A stretch of DNA of 64,000 nt from Trichosphaerium sp. ATCC 40318 (taxonomy: Eukaryota; Discosea; Flabellinia; Trichosidae), in assembly GCA_038496445.1 (NCBI GenBank), contig JALMLS010000579.1, forward strand, positions 310,001 through 374,000, in the 5' to 3' direction. Under the pieces are notes generated by a model. That model had not been told where the DNA came from. It did not search any database and saw only the letters and a program-made list of their open reading frames with translations. How positions within the stretch are numbered: the first letter of the stretch is position 1; every line of letters starts with the position of its first letter. Made by a program: the position numbers and the translations under genes. Positions 11,999-23,357 of the stretch are shown here, one piece after another.

Positions 11999-14389
11999 AT
12001 GGCTACCGTGGATATGTACGTTACCGGAAATGTTAAACGCTAGTTGCCAGTTATATAAAATAATTATTATTTGGCTTTATTTGCTCGCAAATGGTCTCTC
12101 TGTACCAAGTTTAATTGTCTAAACTACTGTAGACAAGAAGTTGATTCCATATTGGCAGAATTAGGATTAGAGCCTACAACTGGGCCTGCACCTACTCCTA
12201 GCGCCAATGGAGGTAATCGCATTTCGATGTCCGGCCCTGGCGCAAGAATGAGTGGCCCTGGCGCACAAATGAATTTTTCAGGTCCCGGCGCGCGTATGAC
12301 AGGTCCTGGGGCACAATCGAATTTTTCTGGCCCAGGTGCGCGCATGTCTGGCCCTGGCGCAATGATGAGTGGCCCTGGCGCGAGAATGAGTGGTCCTGGT
12401 GCTATGATGAGTGGTCCTGGTGCAAGAATGAATGGGCCTGGTGGTATGGGAGGTGGGCTTTCTTGCGGACCTGGTACATATTGACAGTTTAAGAAAATTT
12501 GTTAATAAAACACTTAACACGCGTAATAGGCGCAAATTGGGCACGACAAAAGCAAGAAGTCAGAGACGAACCAATCAAAATGGCCACACATACACCTGAT
12601 GGTAGGCCTATTATATACAAGGTACTATATAACAGCAATTTGACAAACCGTCAAAAAACAATTACCAAGATAGCGTCTGTTCGCGTTTAATTTTTTCTAA
12701 ACGGTTTTATAGGGACCACCTTGCGCCACTTGCGGTGAGATGATTATTGGTCAATGCGTCAATGCCCTTTCCAAAACATATCATCCAGATTGCTTCGTAT
12801 GCTCTTATTGTTCACAACCATTCCCTGGAGGTACGTTTTATTTAATGGGGATGCAGTCTGTACAAAATACTTTTTTTTTCTGAACTACCTATTACGTTAA
12901 CAATTTTTTTGTTGGTTTTCTTTCGACTGTGTTAGTCTAACAAGACTGTGGTTAGGTAAGTTTATTGTTCATGAAGACGAACCATACTGTGACCAAGATT
13001 TTAAGGAGTTGTTCGCTCCACGTTGTAAAGTATGTGGTGAGCCTATCGGAGGGAAATGTATCAGAGCAAGAGGTACTTGGTTTTTTTTTTGGAAACTACA
13101 AAAATACCAATTTTTTTTTTCTTGGTTTGTACCTTCGCTGGTATATTCTTTTATGACTTTGGTTACTTACTACAATATAGAGGACTTGGTATTTTGTCCA
13201 AATCACTTTGTTTGTTACGGTTGTGGTGTTCCATTAAAGGGATGTAAATATAAGGTTCTAGAAGGCACAGACGAAGTATATTGTGTAACTTGTCACGGAA
13301 AAAGAACAGTCAAAATCAGTACGTAACTTCCCTGTTTGGAACAAAACTTGTTTGTTCGCATTTCCTTTAGCGCCAGTGAGAGACTTATCGATTACTTAGA
13401 TCCTGAGCTTAAAATATGTCACTTCTGTAAAAGACCTATTGTCGGAGAATACATCCTTCTTCAAGGTCAATTCGTACATCCAGAACATTTCCGTTGTGAA
13501 GAATGCGGTTGTGAGCTTACAGGTGGTGACGCCCATGAGTTTGAAGTACGTACAAACGCTGAAAAAATGAAACCAAATAATAAATAAATTTGCACTTTTT
13601 TTCTTTTTAGTTCTAGTCCTAATTTATTACAGGGGCAACTATATTGTGCAGAACATTACTGGCAATTGCTTAAGAAGACCTGTGCGAAATGCCAGAAACC
13701 TATACAAGGTACTTGTCCGCGCCAATTTGGCACCTTTCACTGAATTTTGCGTTTAATGTAAAGCGAGACCTTTGCTGACTTTGTGCTCACTTGTTTTGGT
13801 TTTGCTTTTTTTTGCAATTTTTCACGTTGCTAACCTCTGTTAAAGGACGTTCCGTCACAGCTTTGGGAAAGTTATGGCATCCAGAGTGCTTCACTTGCGA
13901 GACTTGCAACAAACCATTTTCGGCGTCTTCGTTTTTCGAGAAGGATGGTTTTGCTTACTGTGAAGAGCACTTTATGACACTCTTTGGTGATCCTTGTCAT
14001 CGTTGCGGAAAAGGTGTCGTTTCTGGTGGTGTTCGGTATGTTTTTTTTGGTGTTTTTTTGCTTTGCTAATCTTTGGTTTCTAGCTTCATTGGAAACTTGT
14101 ACCATACACAATGCTTCTTGTGCTCGAATTGCGATAAACCTCTAAGCACAAGAAATGCCTTCGAATGGGAAGGTAAACCACTTGATAAGAGGTACGAACA
14201 ATAGCTCCTTTTTCATATCTTCGGATTATTAACTAATTTCTCTTTTTCTCTCTTAGTTGCTTTATGAAACTACCATCACGTGTACGTAAAAAAATTGAAA
14301 AGAAGCGTAAAGAAGAAGCAAAGGCAGCAAAGAAACGCAGAGCTGTTGAAAAGATGGAACGTAAAGCAAAGTTTGCTGGCGGACCTTGA
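11999..14389 (+). CDS. PINCH-like five-LIM protein with N-terminal LD-like motif
   Basis: The start is MATVDI; exon 1 is only 17 nt (11999-12015) and joins at 12133 to give an LD-like helix, QEVDSILAELGL. A (S/N)GPGA-rich linker follows, then five LIM zinc-binding domains: CATCGEMIIGQ, CKVCGEPIGGK, CHFCKRPIVGEY, CAKCQKPIQ and CHRCGKGVVSGG, each with its Cys/His partners. The order, the spacing and the basic tail after the last LIM (KLPSRVRKKIEKKRKEEAK) match PINCH/LIMS adaptors better than paxillin, which has four LIMs. PINCH binds integrin-linked kinase and parvin at actin-linked adhesions. The LD-like motif is a paxillin trait and is not usual in PINCH. Introns are about 45-60 nt with GTAC donors. 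The stop is TGA at 14387-14389. Confidence 0.85.
12228..12470 (+). repeat. (S/N)GPGA-x-M coding repeat
   Basis: About eleven imperfect copies of a short unit reading SGPGARM, SGPGAMM or close variants, 21-30 bp each, inside the linker of the PINCH-like gene. The DNA copies are similar enough for slippage. The peptide is flexible and low-complexity, and would space the LD-like motif from the LIM domains. Confidence 0.8.
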
Positions 14390-15252
14390 AAAAAAAACCC
14401 AAAGCATTTTTCGTTTTATATTGTTTATTGTTTGAAAGTAAAAGAATCTTATTGTATTGAAGTTGTGTTGCTTGCATTTTTGACTCGGTATTGAATGTCT
14501 CTTGTAGTGAATGACCGTACTGCGAACACTCTGTGCGCTTTCGTAGATGTGATAGGAGTCTGGGATGGGTAGTTTTTGGTGTTTTGTTGAGTTTTCAGAT
14601 TGTAGTGTGATTTATGCGCACTAGCGTGCTAGATGAATTGAACCATCGTATCTTAAAAGAGTGGTCACACCACGGAAAGTTCAAACTCGCGTAGTTCGTG
14701 GTTTGACTTAACTTTACGGGAAAAAATTAGGCGAAACGTTTCATCTCGAGCTGCACGTGACATAACGTTTATGTTGGAGTTAGTCGCAATAAAGTACCTA
14801 GCGTGTTTGTGCACAACAAAAACAACCTATTATGTTGTGTTTCCAAAACGTAAAGGTTGGCAATAAACCATTCAGCAAATACCTCTACACCCCAAAAAAA
14901 AGACCAAAAGCTTAAGATTGTAGTTGTAGTTAAAAACTACTAATTGGTATCGTCATATTTCAATTTAATTTCCCGGTGTACTTCGGCTTAAACAATTTAC
15001 GCTATACACTAAAAGAGGAGAAAAAAGTATTATGACTATTATGTATATTCAATGCTTTCACGTGTAGCAAAGGGTGTTTCGAGATCGTTTTCTCTAAATC
15101 ACTTTTTTGTTTCACAAGTTGGCTTTATTTTAAGTCAGGGGCTGCCCATTTCTGAAAACAATATTGTCAAGCGACAGGCACAGCAACAACAACTCCATAC
15201 CACTTATAATTCCATTACTTTGTGATCTTGGAGCAACACGAAAAACCAAAAA
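14390..15252. other. Intergenic, no gene seen
   Basis: About 860 bp between the PINCH-like stop and the beta-helix gene start. It contains two CACGTG palindromes but no convincing frame or RNA gene. Confidence 0.5.
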
Positions 15253-17717
15253 ATGAATCAATCTCAGATAACACTTCTCATAGCACTACTCATAGTCGCT
15301 GGTACTTACACTCAAACTATCGTGCGATTTTACTCTAAAGTACAATAGTATCATGTCACCGACGTATTCTTCTTTGTCAAAGAGACTTTGAACACGGCAC
15401 ACTACTCATAGATCAACCAGGATACTATGTATTAACAGAGGATATTGTTTTCAACCCAAACAACGCTCAATCTCTCGGTACTGACGCATACGATGCCTCA
15501 TTCCCGCTACCGTCTCAGTTCAAGTCGAATGGAGGTATTTACGATGACGCAGCGTATACACTTGGGTTTTTCGCGGCTATCTCTGTTTACGCTGAGGATG
15601 TTACTATTGACTTGAATGGTTATACGCTATCTCAACATAGAGAGCATGCGTTGCTACAGCGGTTTTTCGCTTTGATCGAACTTGCTGATAGACCTTTTAT
15701 ATCTGGAGCAGGACCTCACTCTTTTGGTGATCTTAACGCTGCTAAACACGTTACGATTAAAAATGGTACGTTTGCTTAGTCACGTGACGTATGAATTACC
15801 AAAAAAAAAATCGGATTTTTTTTGTTCCGTGATTGCTCATTTTAAACTGCTGTGTAATTTTAAGACATTATTTTAAAATTCTGAAACGCAATCACAAGAC
15901 ACTAAAAAAGATATCTCTTTTTTCCTCAAATGTCAGAAAATCAACTAATCTCCAGAAAACTGCAAATCGCGTAATAGTAATGTTTGCCTTTTTTGTAGTT
16001 GAACTTTCTTTTGTACTTATGATTGACTATTAGGCGTTCTTGGTCTCGCTGCTCATCATGGTATACATGGTAACAATAATGAGGATGTTAGAATCGACAG
16101 AGTAGACTTTAAAAATTTTGAAGTTGCTGCTGTGTCTCTTAACCTTGTCAAGCGACTTAAAATAACAAGATGTACAGCTACAAACAGAAAGGATATCCCT
16201 ATCATTGGCCTGTTTTCTATGACTCGCTTTTTACAAAGATATGTCGACTACTTGGTAGACCAAGGATCTTCTACTACTCTTAACGTAAAAGGTACAATAA
16301 TCAGTCAAAAAGAAACACAATCTTCTCGAAGATATTGATTTTTATCCACAAATAAAAGTCTTTTGCTGACAGTTTGTTCTAGGAAACGTAATGAACGTGC
16401 AGACCATTCAAGATGGCTTGAGGAAATACATTAATGATGTACACAACGATATTGTAGTTCATAGACGTTCTACTATCGATTCAGACGCTCATCCTGAGGC
16501 ATACGGATTGTTTCATAACGAAGGAGGTCTTCTTGATGGTAATGCATACGGTTTTGTTACAAACGGAAGAGGTCCAGCTGTCAATGGATTTCCATCTGTT
16601 AATGCCCAAACCGCATCTTATGACGTCTACTTCAAGGACGTATACGTCAGAGAAATTCAAGCTAGAGTCAATGAAGTTATTGTTTTGGCAGATGGTACGT
16701 CTTACATAATAAACAGAATACTTAGATATCATTCTAAATATTACACGATAGGTCCAACTGCCGCTATTGATCCTGTCGGTTCCGCTTTTCAAACGTTTAA
16801 CAGACATCCTGATACTGGAGAGTTTCTGACGTTATCATCATCGGAACTCAATGATGCTGAATACACAGGAAATGCAGCAGCAAACGCTCAAGCATTCATT
16901 GCCAAAGTAAGTTAACAATGCTCCTGTTTAGTTGGTTTTTAGTTGTCACACGTGGAAAAATCACGTGATTTTTTTCCTCTGGTTCACATCTGACATATTT
17001 ATCTAGGCTATCCATGCTGGAGAATTTGAAGGCACATCATTGAATACCATGCGTAATTCCATCTCTGAAAAAATGATCGAATGGGTTGAAGCACCTACTG
17101 GCACAGAAAAAGCAAAGCTATCCTATCTCTTAGAAGGAGGTTCAAGACTACAATGTAACGGAGATACTATGATTCACGTAAACAAGGGTGTTATTGGTTT
17201 CAAGATGGACGGTGCTTCACATGTTTACATGGAGAACATTGTAGCTGATGGTATTCGCAACTTTGGTAAAACAGGTTCAAACTACTGTGGACAGTATTAC
17301 AAGTCTCATCCTTTGGCTACATTACCTGGATACGGCGGTGCTTACTCAAGAGGATTCACATTCGCTGGTAGCTCAAACATTGCTGTAGCACAAGCAAGTG
17401 TTCGCAATATCGAGTCAGAAGGAGGAGAAGCTGTTGGTTTTGATGTTCTAACAAACTCTGAGGGAGTTAAGTTAGAATTGGTTAGCGTTCGCGATGCTGT
17501 TGCTGGTAAGGAGTTTGTTGATCAACTTGCAAATCCAACATCTCCTGCATACGCTACAGGTTTCCAATTCGGAAGAGATACAACCGACATCACGCTTTCT
17601 GATTTCCAAGTTTATAATCTCGATGCTCGGCAAGTTTTCTCTGTGGCAAGTCATAGTGAAGGTTGTCGTATAAGTAAAGGATTCTATCACTCGAAAAAGA
17701 GTGACTACTATCACTAA
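15253..17717 (+). CDS. Secreted right-handed beta-helix-like protein
   Basis: Exon 1 (15253-15301) encodes a signal peptide-like start (MNQSQITLLIALLIVAG) and splices in phase 1 into HRRILLCQRDFEHGTLL. The following exons contain features typical of parallel beta-helix folds: DQPGYYVLTEDIVF, VTIDLNGYTL, KHVTIKNG, DVRIDRVDFKNF and NIAVAQASVRNI, with regularly spaced Asn/Gly turns. An unusually long intron (about 15765-16032) interrupts the KNG-VLGLAAHHG rung; the joins are in frame. No catalytic signature of pectinases or related carbohydrate enzymes is obvious, so a binding or structural extracellular role is possible. Residue count is about 640. There is no membrane anchor. Confidence 0.75.
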
Positions 17718-18206
17718 AAAACAACTTGGTGTTTGTAATTAAAAATAATAAAGTATAGTCGATTTTTTGGAACTCTTGGTTTTGTATTTATGTGCACTAG
17801 TTTGCTAACTGTTTATGTGTTAGGGATTATAGACTGTAATAAGAAAAAGACTGAGTAAATACAATACACTATTGCATAGTGGCTTGTGTTCCTTCAGATA
17901 ATACAATATACAAAGACTTAACATAGTTTAACAATGAATATAAATATTGCTTGTATCATAACGGAAGAACATTAGGCTACAGATTTTTGTAGTACCAAAC
18001 AACATTGACCAGACACAACGAAATAGTTGGCTACGACCATCTTTAACAATATTAGACTTATGTTGGTTCAGCATCAAAGAACCTTTGCAAACGAAATAAT
18101 TATCACATTTTTTGCCTTACAATTTATTAATTCTAACTAACTAGGTACTTTTTTTGTCAATTGAGTATTTTCTGTTCTAGCTACTAGACAGATTCTTACC
18201 TTCCAT
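17718..18206. other. Intergenic between convergent genes
   Basis: AT-rich spacer of about 490 bp separating the beta-helix gene and the MORN/YwqK gene, whose 3' ends face each other. No further feature is seen. Confidence 0.5.
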
Positions 18207-19300
18207 TTACGGAAAGGCCGCAATACGTTCTCCATTATACTCTATTAACTTGCCATTCTCATTCCAATCCTTGTTTGTCAATTGTGAGCCATGGCAGAAA
18301 TGACAGTGTGTCTTCAATTGGCCATTCTCATACCAGAGTAAAAAATCTCCTTCTAGTCGACCATGGTGACAATTACTCAGAATTTTCAATTGGCCACTTT
18401 CATACCACTTATTGCACTGTCCATGTTGTCTGCCATGGAAGTAATTTAACTGGAACATCAATTTGCCGTTTTTATACCACTGCTTGTATTCTCCTTCTTG
18501 TTTGCCATTACTGTAATTAATCTGGCATTTAAATTTACCGTTTTCATACCACTTCCTGAATTCGCCATCTTTTTTGTCATTGATGTAATTACATTGTGAC
18601 TTGAATTGGCCATTCTCATACCACTCCCTGCGTTCGCCATCTTCTTTGTCATTGATGTAATTACACTGTGACTTCAATTGACCATTCTCATGCCACTCTA
18701 AAAATTCTCCTTCACGTTTACCATTGATGTAATAAAACTGACTCTCCAATTCACCAGTACAATACCACTCCTTACATTCACCTTCTCTTTTACCACTGAT
18801 GTAATTACAATGGATTCTCAAAGACCCGTTTTTGTACCACTTGTTGTATTCTCCTTCTGGGTTGTCATTGATGAAATTAAACTTGCACTTCAATATACCC
18901 TTTTTGTACCACCTCCTGTATTCTCCTTCTCGTTTGCCATTTATGTAATTATACTGCCTCTTCAATCGACCGTTCATGTACCAATCCTTGAACTCTCCAT
19001 CTTTTTTACCATGTTTCCAACACTTTTGGTGTACAATACGGTTGTCGCTTCTACAAAGCCATTTTCCGTGCTTCTTCAACTTATAATCATACCTTGTGTT
19101 GATTGCTGCCTGTTTTGAAAGGAGAGGCCACTTTAAATACAGCGATGCGTCTAAATCGATAATATCAAGCTGAATCTCAACAGGAAGGTTTAGTAAATGG
19201 CTCTCTTCTGGTTTTCCCTATTAATTCGTTACATAAGCACTTTATCTTGTAATTAACCATGTAATACCTTTAATGCACTGGTAGTGGAATAAGCAAGCAT
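18207..19300 (-). CDS. F-box-like / MORN-YwqK repeat protein
   Basis: Two exons: 19300-19268 (MLAYSTTSALK) and 19217-18207, joined in phase 0 across a 50-nt intron with a GTATTA donor. The N-terminal LLNLPVEIQLDIIDLD followed by LKWPLLSK looks like a degenerate F-box. It is followed by about ten repeats of roughly 24 residues with the core NGQLK-Q-NYINGKREGE--WYE. These match the MORN_2/YwqK repeat type, which bacteria use in the YwqK antitoxin family and which is expanded in some protists and giant viruses. A paralogue lies at 61037-61909. The function here is unknown. The joined F-box suggests the repeats serve as a binding surface for a ubiquitin-ligase target. Confidence 0.85.
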
Positions 19301-20447
19301 TTCAAATGAAATATTTATTTTAAAGCCACGTGTTGTTTAATTCTCAACTTTTCTTGTATGACACGTGTCACGAATAGTGGCGTACAATTATGTAAAGGCT
19401 CTCCATTTGAAACAATCAAGGTTTGAAGGACTAATTAGGCTCGGAAATTCCAGTTAAGTTTCCGCTTTCCGGCAATGAGGCCTAAAATTGTGCGAATTTC
19501 CTGTCATTGGAGTGTTTGTACAAACAAAACTCGCAGAAAATAAGGCTTCAGCCGCTTGCTTAAATAGGCTTCAAAACGCAAACTAGTACCCGTCCAGCTC
19601 TGCCTCGTGTATAAACTCCATACATATAGGAAACTTTTAAGTTGTAGTAGACATGTTAATCCAAAACAACACAATCTTATGTTGTAGGAACACATGTTGT
19701 AAGAATTGGAATGCTGTAGCTAAAACTATGTACTTAAGGAGGTACGAACTCTACGGGCCCTTAAATAATACACTGAGAGATTCTATCGTATCGTAGCAAC
19801 TCTTTTTGTACACTCCTATTGTTTCAAAAAAAAAGAACTTCAAAAAATCGAGTTTTTGTTAAATTACACTAATTCCTTTGCAGACTTTTTAACAAAACAA
19901 AATAACATACCATGACGCGGCAAAATTAGGAAAAGGCAATTACTTTAACACCTGCAAATAAGACAAGACATAAGTACAACTCCGAAATACGTTTTTTAAA
20001 CGAACTGTTCTAAAAAAGGAGAAGTTGCAAAAAAAGAAGGCAAGCACTAACCAGCGCTTGTTTTTACGTTAGAAAGAGTCAATTTTAGGAGTACACGAAT
20101 GAACTGTAACTCAACATTTCTATTTCTATTCTTTTGAATGTTTAGGCCATAAAAACAGCTCAATTGACATCCGTTGTATTCTTTTCGGCTTCACAAGTCG
20201 TTTATCGGAGAAATAAAGCTCGCAGTTACGTAACATATTTTGTTCATTTGCTTTCACTTCAAACTACTTTATAATCACTATACATAATGTTTCCGAGCGT
20301 AAGGGGGTACTTTCGTATTTTTAGGTTTCGCGCTTACTAAACAGTTGTAAATCATTACGTCATTTGGTTAAAATCAATAGCAGCACCTCCAACGAGGTTA
20401 AATAGAATATAAACAACAGACAGGTTACTTCATAGTGGTGGATACAA
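19301..20447. other. Intergenic, no gene seen
   Basis: About 1.15 kb between divergent genes, probably holding both promoters. It has several CACGTG motifs (near 19327 and 19361), poly-A runs and no convincing frame. Confidence 0.5.
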
Positions 20448-22914
20448 ATGTTAACGTCTGTAACATCAATAACATTTTTCTTTTGCATCGTTTTTGCTTT
20501 AGAAGCGAATGGAGAGCACTTTGACATTGGTAAGTTAACGATGGTTTGAAGAGAAGCGTTCTTAGTCGGTTTGTAGGCGTTTTAGCTATTAGAGGAGAAG
20601 AATCGACTTATAATCAATGGAACGCGACAGCGGAGTACCTAGAGGATAACTCCATCGCGTTGTTCTCGGGTGTACAACATACTTTTTCTATTATTGCTTT
20701 GGGTGCCACAGAACTTGAGCAAGCGGTGATCGATGAAACACTGGACATGGTTTTAACAAATCCATCCCAGTATCTCCAACTAGAAGTAAGAAATAGCTGT
20801 TTTTTTGCAGAAATTTCAAGCAAAAATAGCCGAAAAATCAATTCCTTGAGATTCAGTATTAACTTTATTACAGGTAGCTAATTCAGTGTCTCGTTTTGCT
20901 ACACTTATAAACCTTCGCCAAGGGTTCCCCCTAACGACGTTTGGAGGCGTTATCTTGACTTTGAATAACAGAAATATTTCAACGTTTGAGGATATCCAAA
21001 AAGCTTCAATACATGCTGTAAGCTTAACAGGACTTGGAGCATATCGTATGCAGATAGGTTACTTGGAGGATAACGGCGTAGACATCGAGAACCTTAATGT
21101 ATCGTTTGTTGGGAACCAGAATACGATAACTAAGAATGTATTCGATGGTTTAGCTGATGTTGGGTTTATAAGAACAGATCAACTTGAACGATTTATCGTC
21201 AGTAACCCAGAATACGCAACACGAATCAACGAAGTTTCTGTTTTTAAAGAGATTGCAGCTGATTCCGAGTATCCTTTCAGAAGGACAACAAGGCTATACC
21301 CAGAGTGGCCAATATCAACAACCAGTAGAGCCCTTACAAAAATCGATGTTAGGTACGTTGTGAATCGAAGACGAAAGGCCATCTACTATTCTCAGTTTTT
21401 TCCTTCTTTGTTTTGATCTGAATTCAAATTTAAATAAAAGCAACTTGGTGGTGCTCTAGCTAACTCTTTTTATGTATTTAGGCAATTATCATCAGCATTC
21501 TTTTCTATTGAACAAAATACAACAGCTGCAATTCAAGGAGGATACCAACAATGGACTTCTCCTCTGAACTACAGAAATGTCTTTTTACTTCTTGATCAAC
21601 TCGGTGTGTTTGATAGCGAGCAAGAAAAATGTTTGAAGACGTGTAACCAAGAACATGGTGTATGTAATAATGTATCTGTATGCGTATGTAGTATTGGATG
21701 GGAGGGTCTCACATGTGATATTGTATCACCTAAAATAGAGGTACGCTGCAAACGTTCCAACTACTTTCGAAGAAAAAAAAAAGTGTTATGTAGTTTTCTC
21801 GTCTGACGCTTCTTTTAGAGATGGGTTCGATTTGATAATGCTGGAACATACTTAATTGTTATAGTAACTATCATACTTATAATTGTTATTCTATCTATGC
21901 TCATTTATATTATCACTATCCGTGAATCAAAAATGATTAAGAAAAAAGCTGGATTTTGGTTCAGTGTAATGTCTCTTGCTGGGTTTGTCATACTACTTGC
22001 AAGTATATTCTTTTGGCTTGGTAAACCCACTGATGTAAGTTGTGGCTTACGCGTATGGGCTATAAGTATTGGATTCACGGTGGTACGTAAAAGCGGATAA
22101 CATGTTTTTTGGATACGCAAACTTTTGTACTTACTTTAGTTTCTTAGGCTTATGTCGGTCCGCTTGTTAAGATTTGGCGTCTTTCCAGAATATTCAATAA
22201 TAATTCTTTAAAGATATTGACAATTAAGGACTCTTTCCTTGCTAAGATTGCTGTTGTCGTTACTCTAATTGAAATCATTTTCTGCATTATTTGGCAAGTT
22301 GTTGCTCCTTCAGAAGCAATAGTAGTCCAAGTCCCAGATAGGCACGTTTTTCTTACTTTATTATTATATGCCTTAAACTATGGTTTATTTGTAGTATTAA
22401 TACGGTTTCTAGTTTTGAGAAAGTGGATCATAAATGTAGCATCAATGAATACTTTGGATTTGTATCAGTGGCAATCAAAATGCTTCTGTTGATTATCTTC
22501 GGATGGCTTGCGTTTACTGTAAGGAAGGTAGCTTCAGATTTTAAAGCTGTAGATCAAAAATACGTAAACTTATCAATATACAACTCAATGGTCTTTTGTA
22601 CGTACAAGCACACATCCTTTTTGGACAATACGCCTTCAACTTTTTTCTCACTTTTTTCTTCAAAAAAAAGAGTCTTACATTTGTCTTTAGCTCTTCTGTT
22701 TGTTGCTCTACTTATCGCTATACCTGATAAATCATATGATCAAGAGTTTTATATTGTTTGCGCTGGTATTCTCATTCTTACAATCACGGCTGTTACTCCG
22801 CTTATGATTCCTACTCTCATTTTATCTCAAAACTATAATTCATCAATCACTATCGGATCAAAAAATGGCGATAGGAGTGCGCTATCTCATGGTGCTTCTA
22901 CCATTGATGTCTAA
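20448..22914 (+). CDS. Receptor: PhnD-like binding domain - EGF-like - class C 7TM
   Basis: Exon 1 (20448-20529) is a signal peptide. The ectodomain reads like the sensor domain of bacterial PhnD-type/periplasmic-binding sensor kinases, in order: VLAIRGEES, LTNPSQYLQLE, TTFGGVILT, ADVGFIRTDQLERF, YPEWPIS and YQQWTSPLNYRNV. A Cys-rich EGF-like module follows (CNQEHGVCNNVSVCVC, then GWEGLTCD). Seven hydrophobic segments then run from 21.84 to 22.85 kb and include class C GPCR features: WRLSRIF after TM3, an extracellular Cys loop HKCSINEYFGFV, AFTVRKV after TM5, and the last helices ending in PTLILSQNY. The frame shift near 22.4 kb is solved by a GC-AG intron at 22342-22412. By class C analogy the receptor couples a ligand-binding clamshell to G proteins at the plasma membrane. 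Confidence 0.85.
22342..22412 (+). other. Candidate GC-AG intron with GCACGT donor
   Basis: The upstream frame ends ...CCAGATAG. The next bases are GCACGT and the acceptor is TTTCTAG. Removing these 71 nt shifts the frame exactly as needed and yields PDSFEKVDHKC, a normal class C extracellular loop 2 with its conserved Cys. Reading straight through instead ends at a TGA at 22490-22492. Confidence 0.65.
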
Positions 22915-23357
22915 AGAAAAGCTACTTATAACCAATACAAAAAACAAACTTGGCAAATGTCAAGTTGAGCACAGAAGGACCTTGTACTATCTGTGAAAAA
23001 AAAACTTGTAAATAAACAACCAAAATCGTGCATGTCAACAATTGTGTGGTGCTTTGTTTCACAGTTCAAACGCTTTAAATGATCTGTTGATGTGTTTCTG
23101 GCCCTTTTATTCGATAATAATATTGTTAGAAGGCCTATAAGGAAGCTTCCGGGAGAGGGTAAAATCTGGAAATGTAAAGGAAGTATGATGAAAGTGCTTT
23201 TTCTCCCCACACCTCAGAATAAACATAGCAGTGAATAAATAAGGTCTATGTTTATAATACAAACACACTTTTTCTTTTTCGTGTACTCATCACTACCTGG
23301 TTACAGTTTATGTAGAGATGAGAGTGTGAGCAATGGATGTTTTTAGGAAGGCTCTTT
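22915..23357. other. Intergenic between convergent genes
   Basis: About 440 bp separating the 3' ends of the GPCR gene and the receptor tyrosine kinase gene. No gene is seen. Confidence 0.5.

Noticed and set aside
12124-12544. Minus-strand frames rich in RAPGPE or TRTTHHS
   Set aside because: They are antisense shadows of the (S/N)GPGA repeat; repetitive DNA stays open in several frames.
22217-22492. Frameshift pseudogene in the 7TM receptor
   Set aside because: A GC-AG intron at 22342-22412 restores the frame and the conserved extracellular Cys loop, so no mutation is needed.
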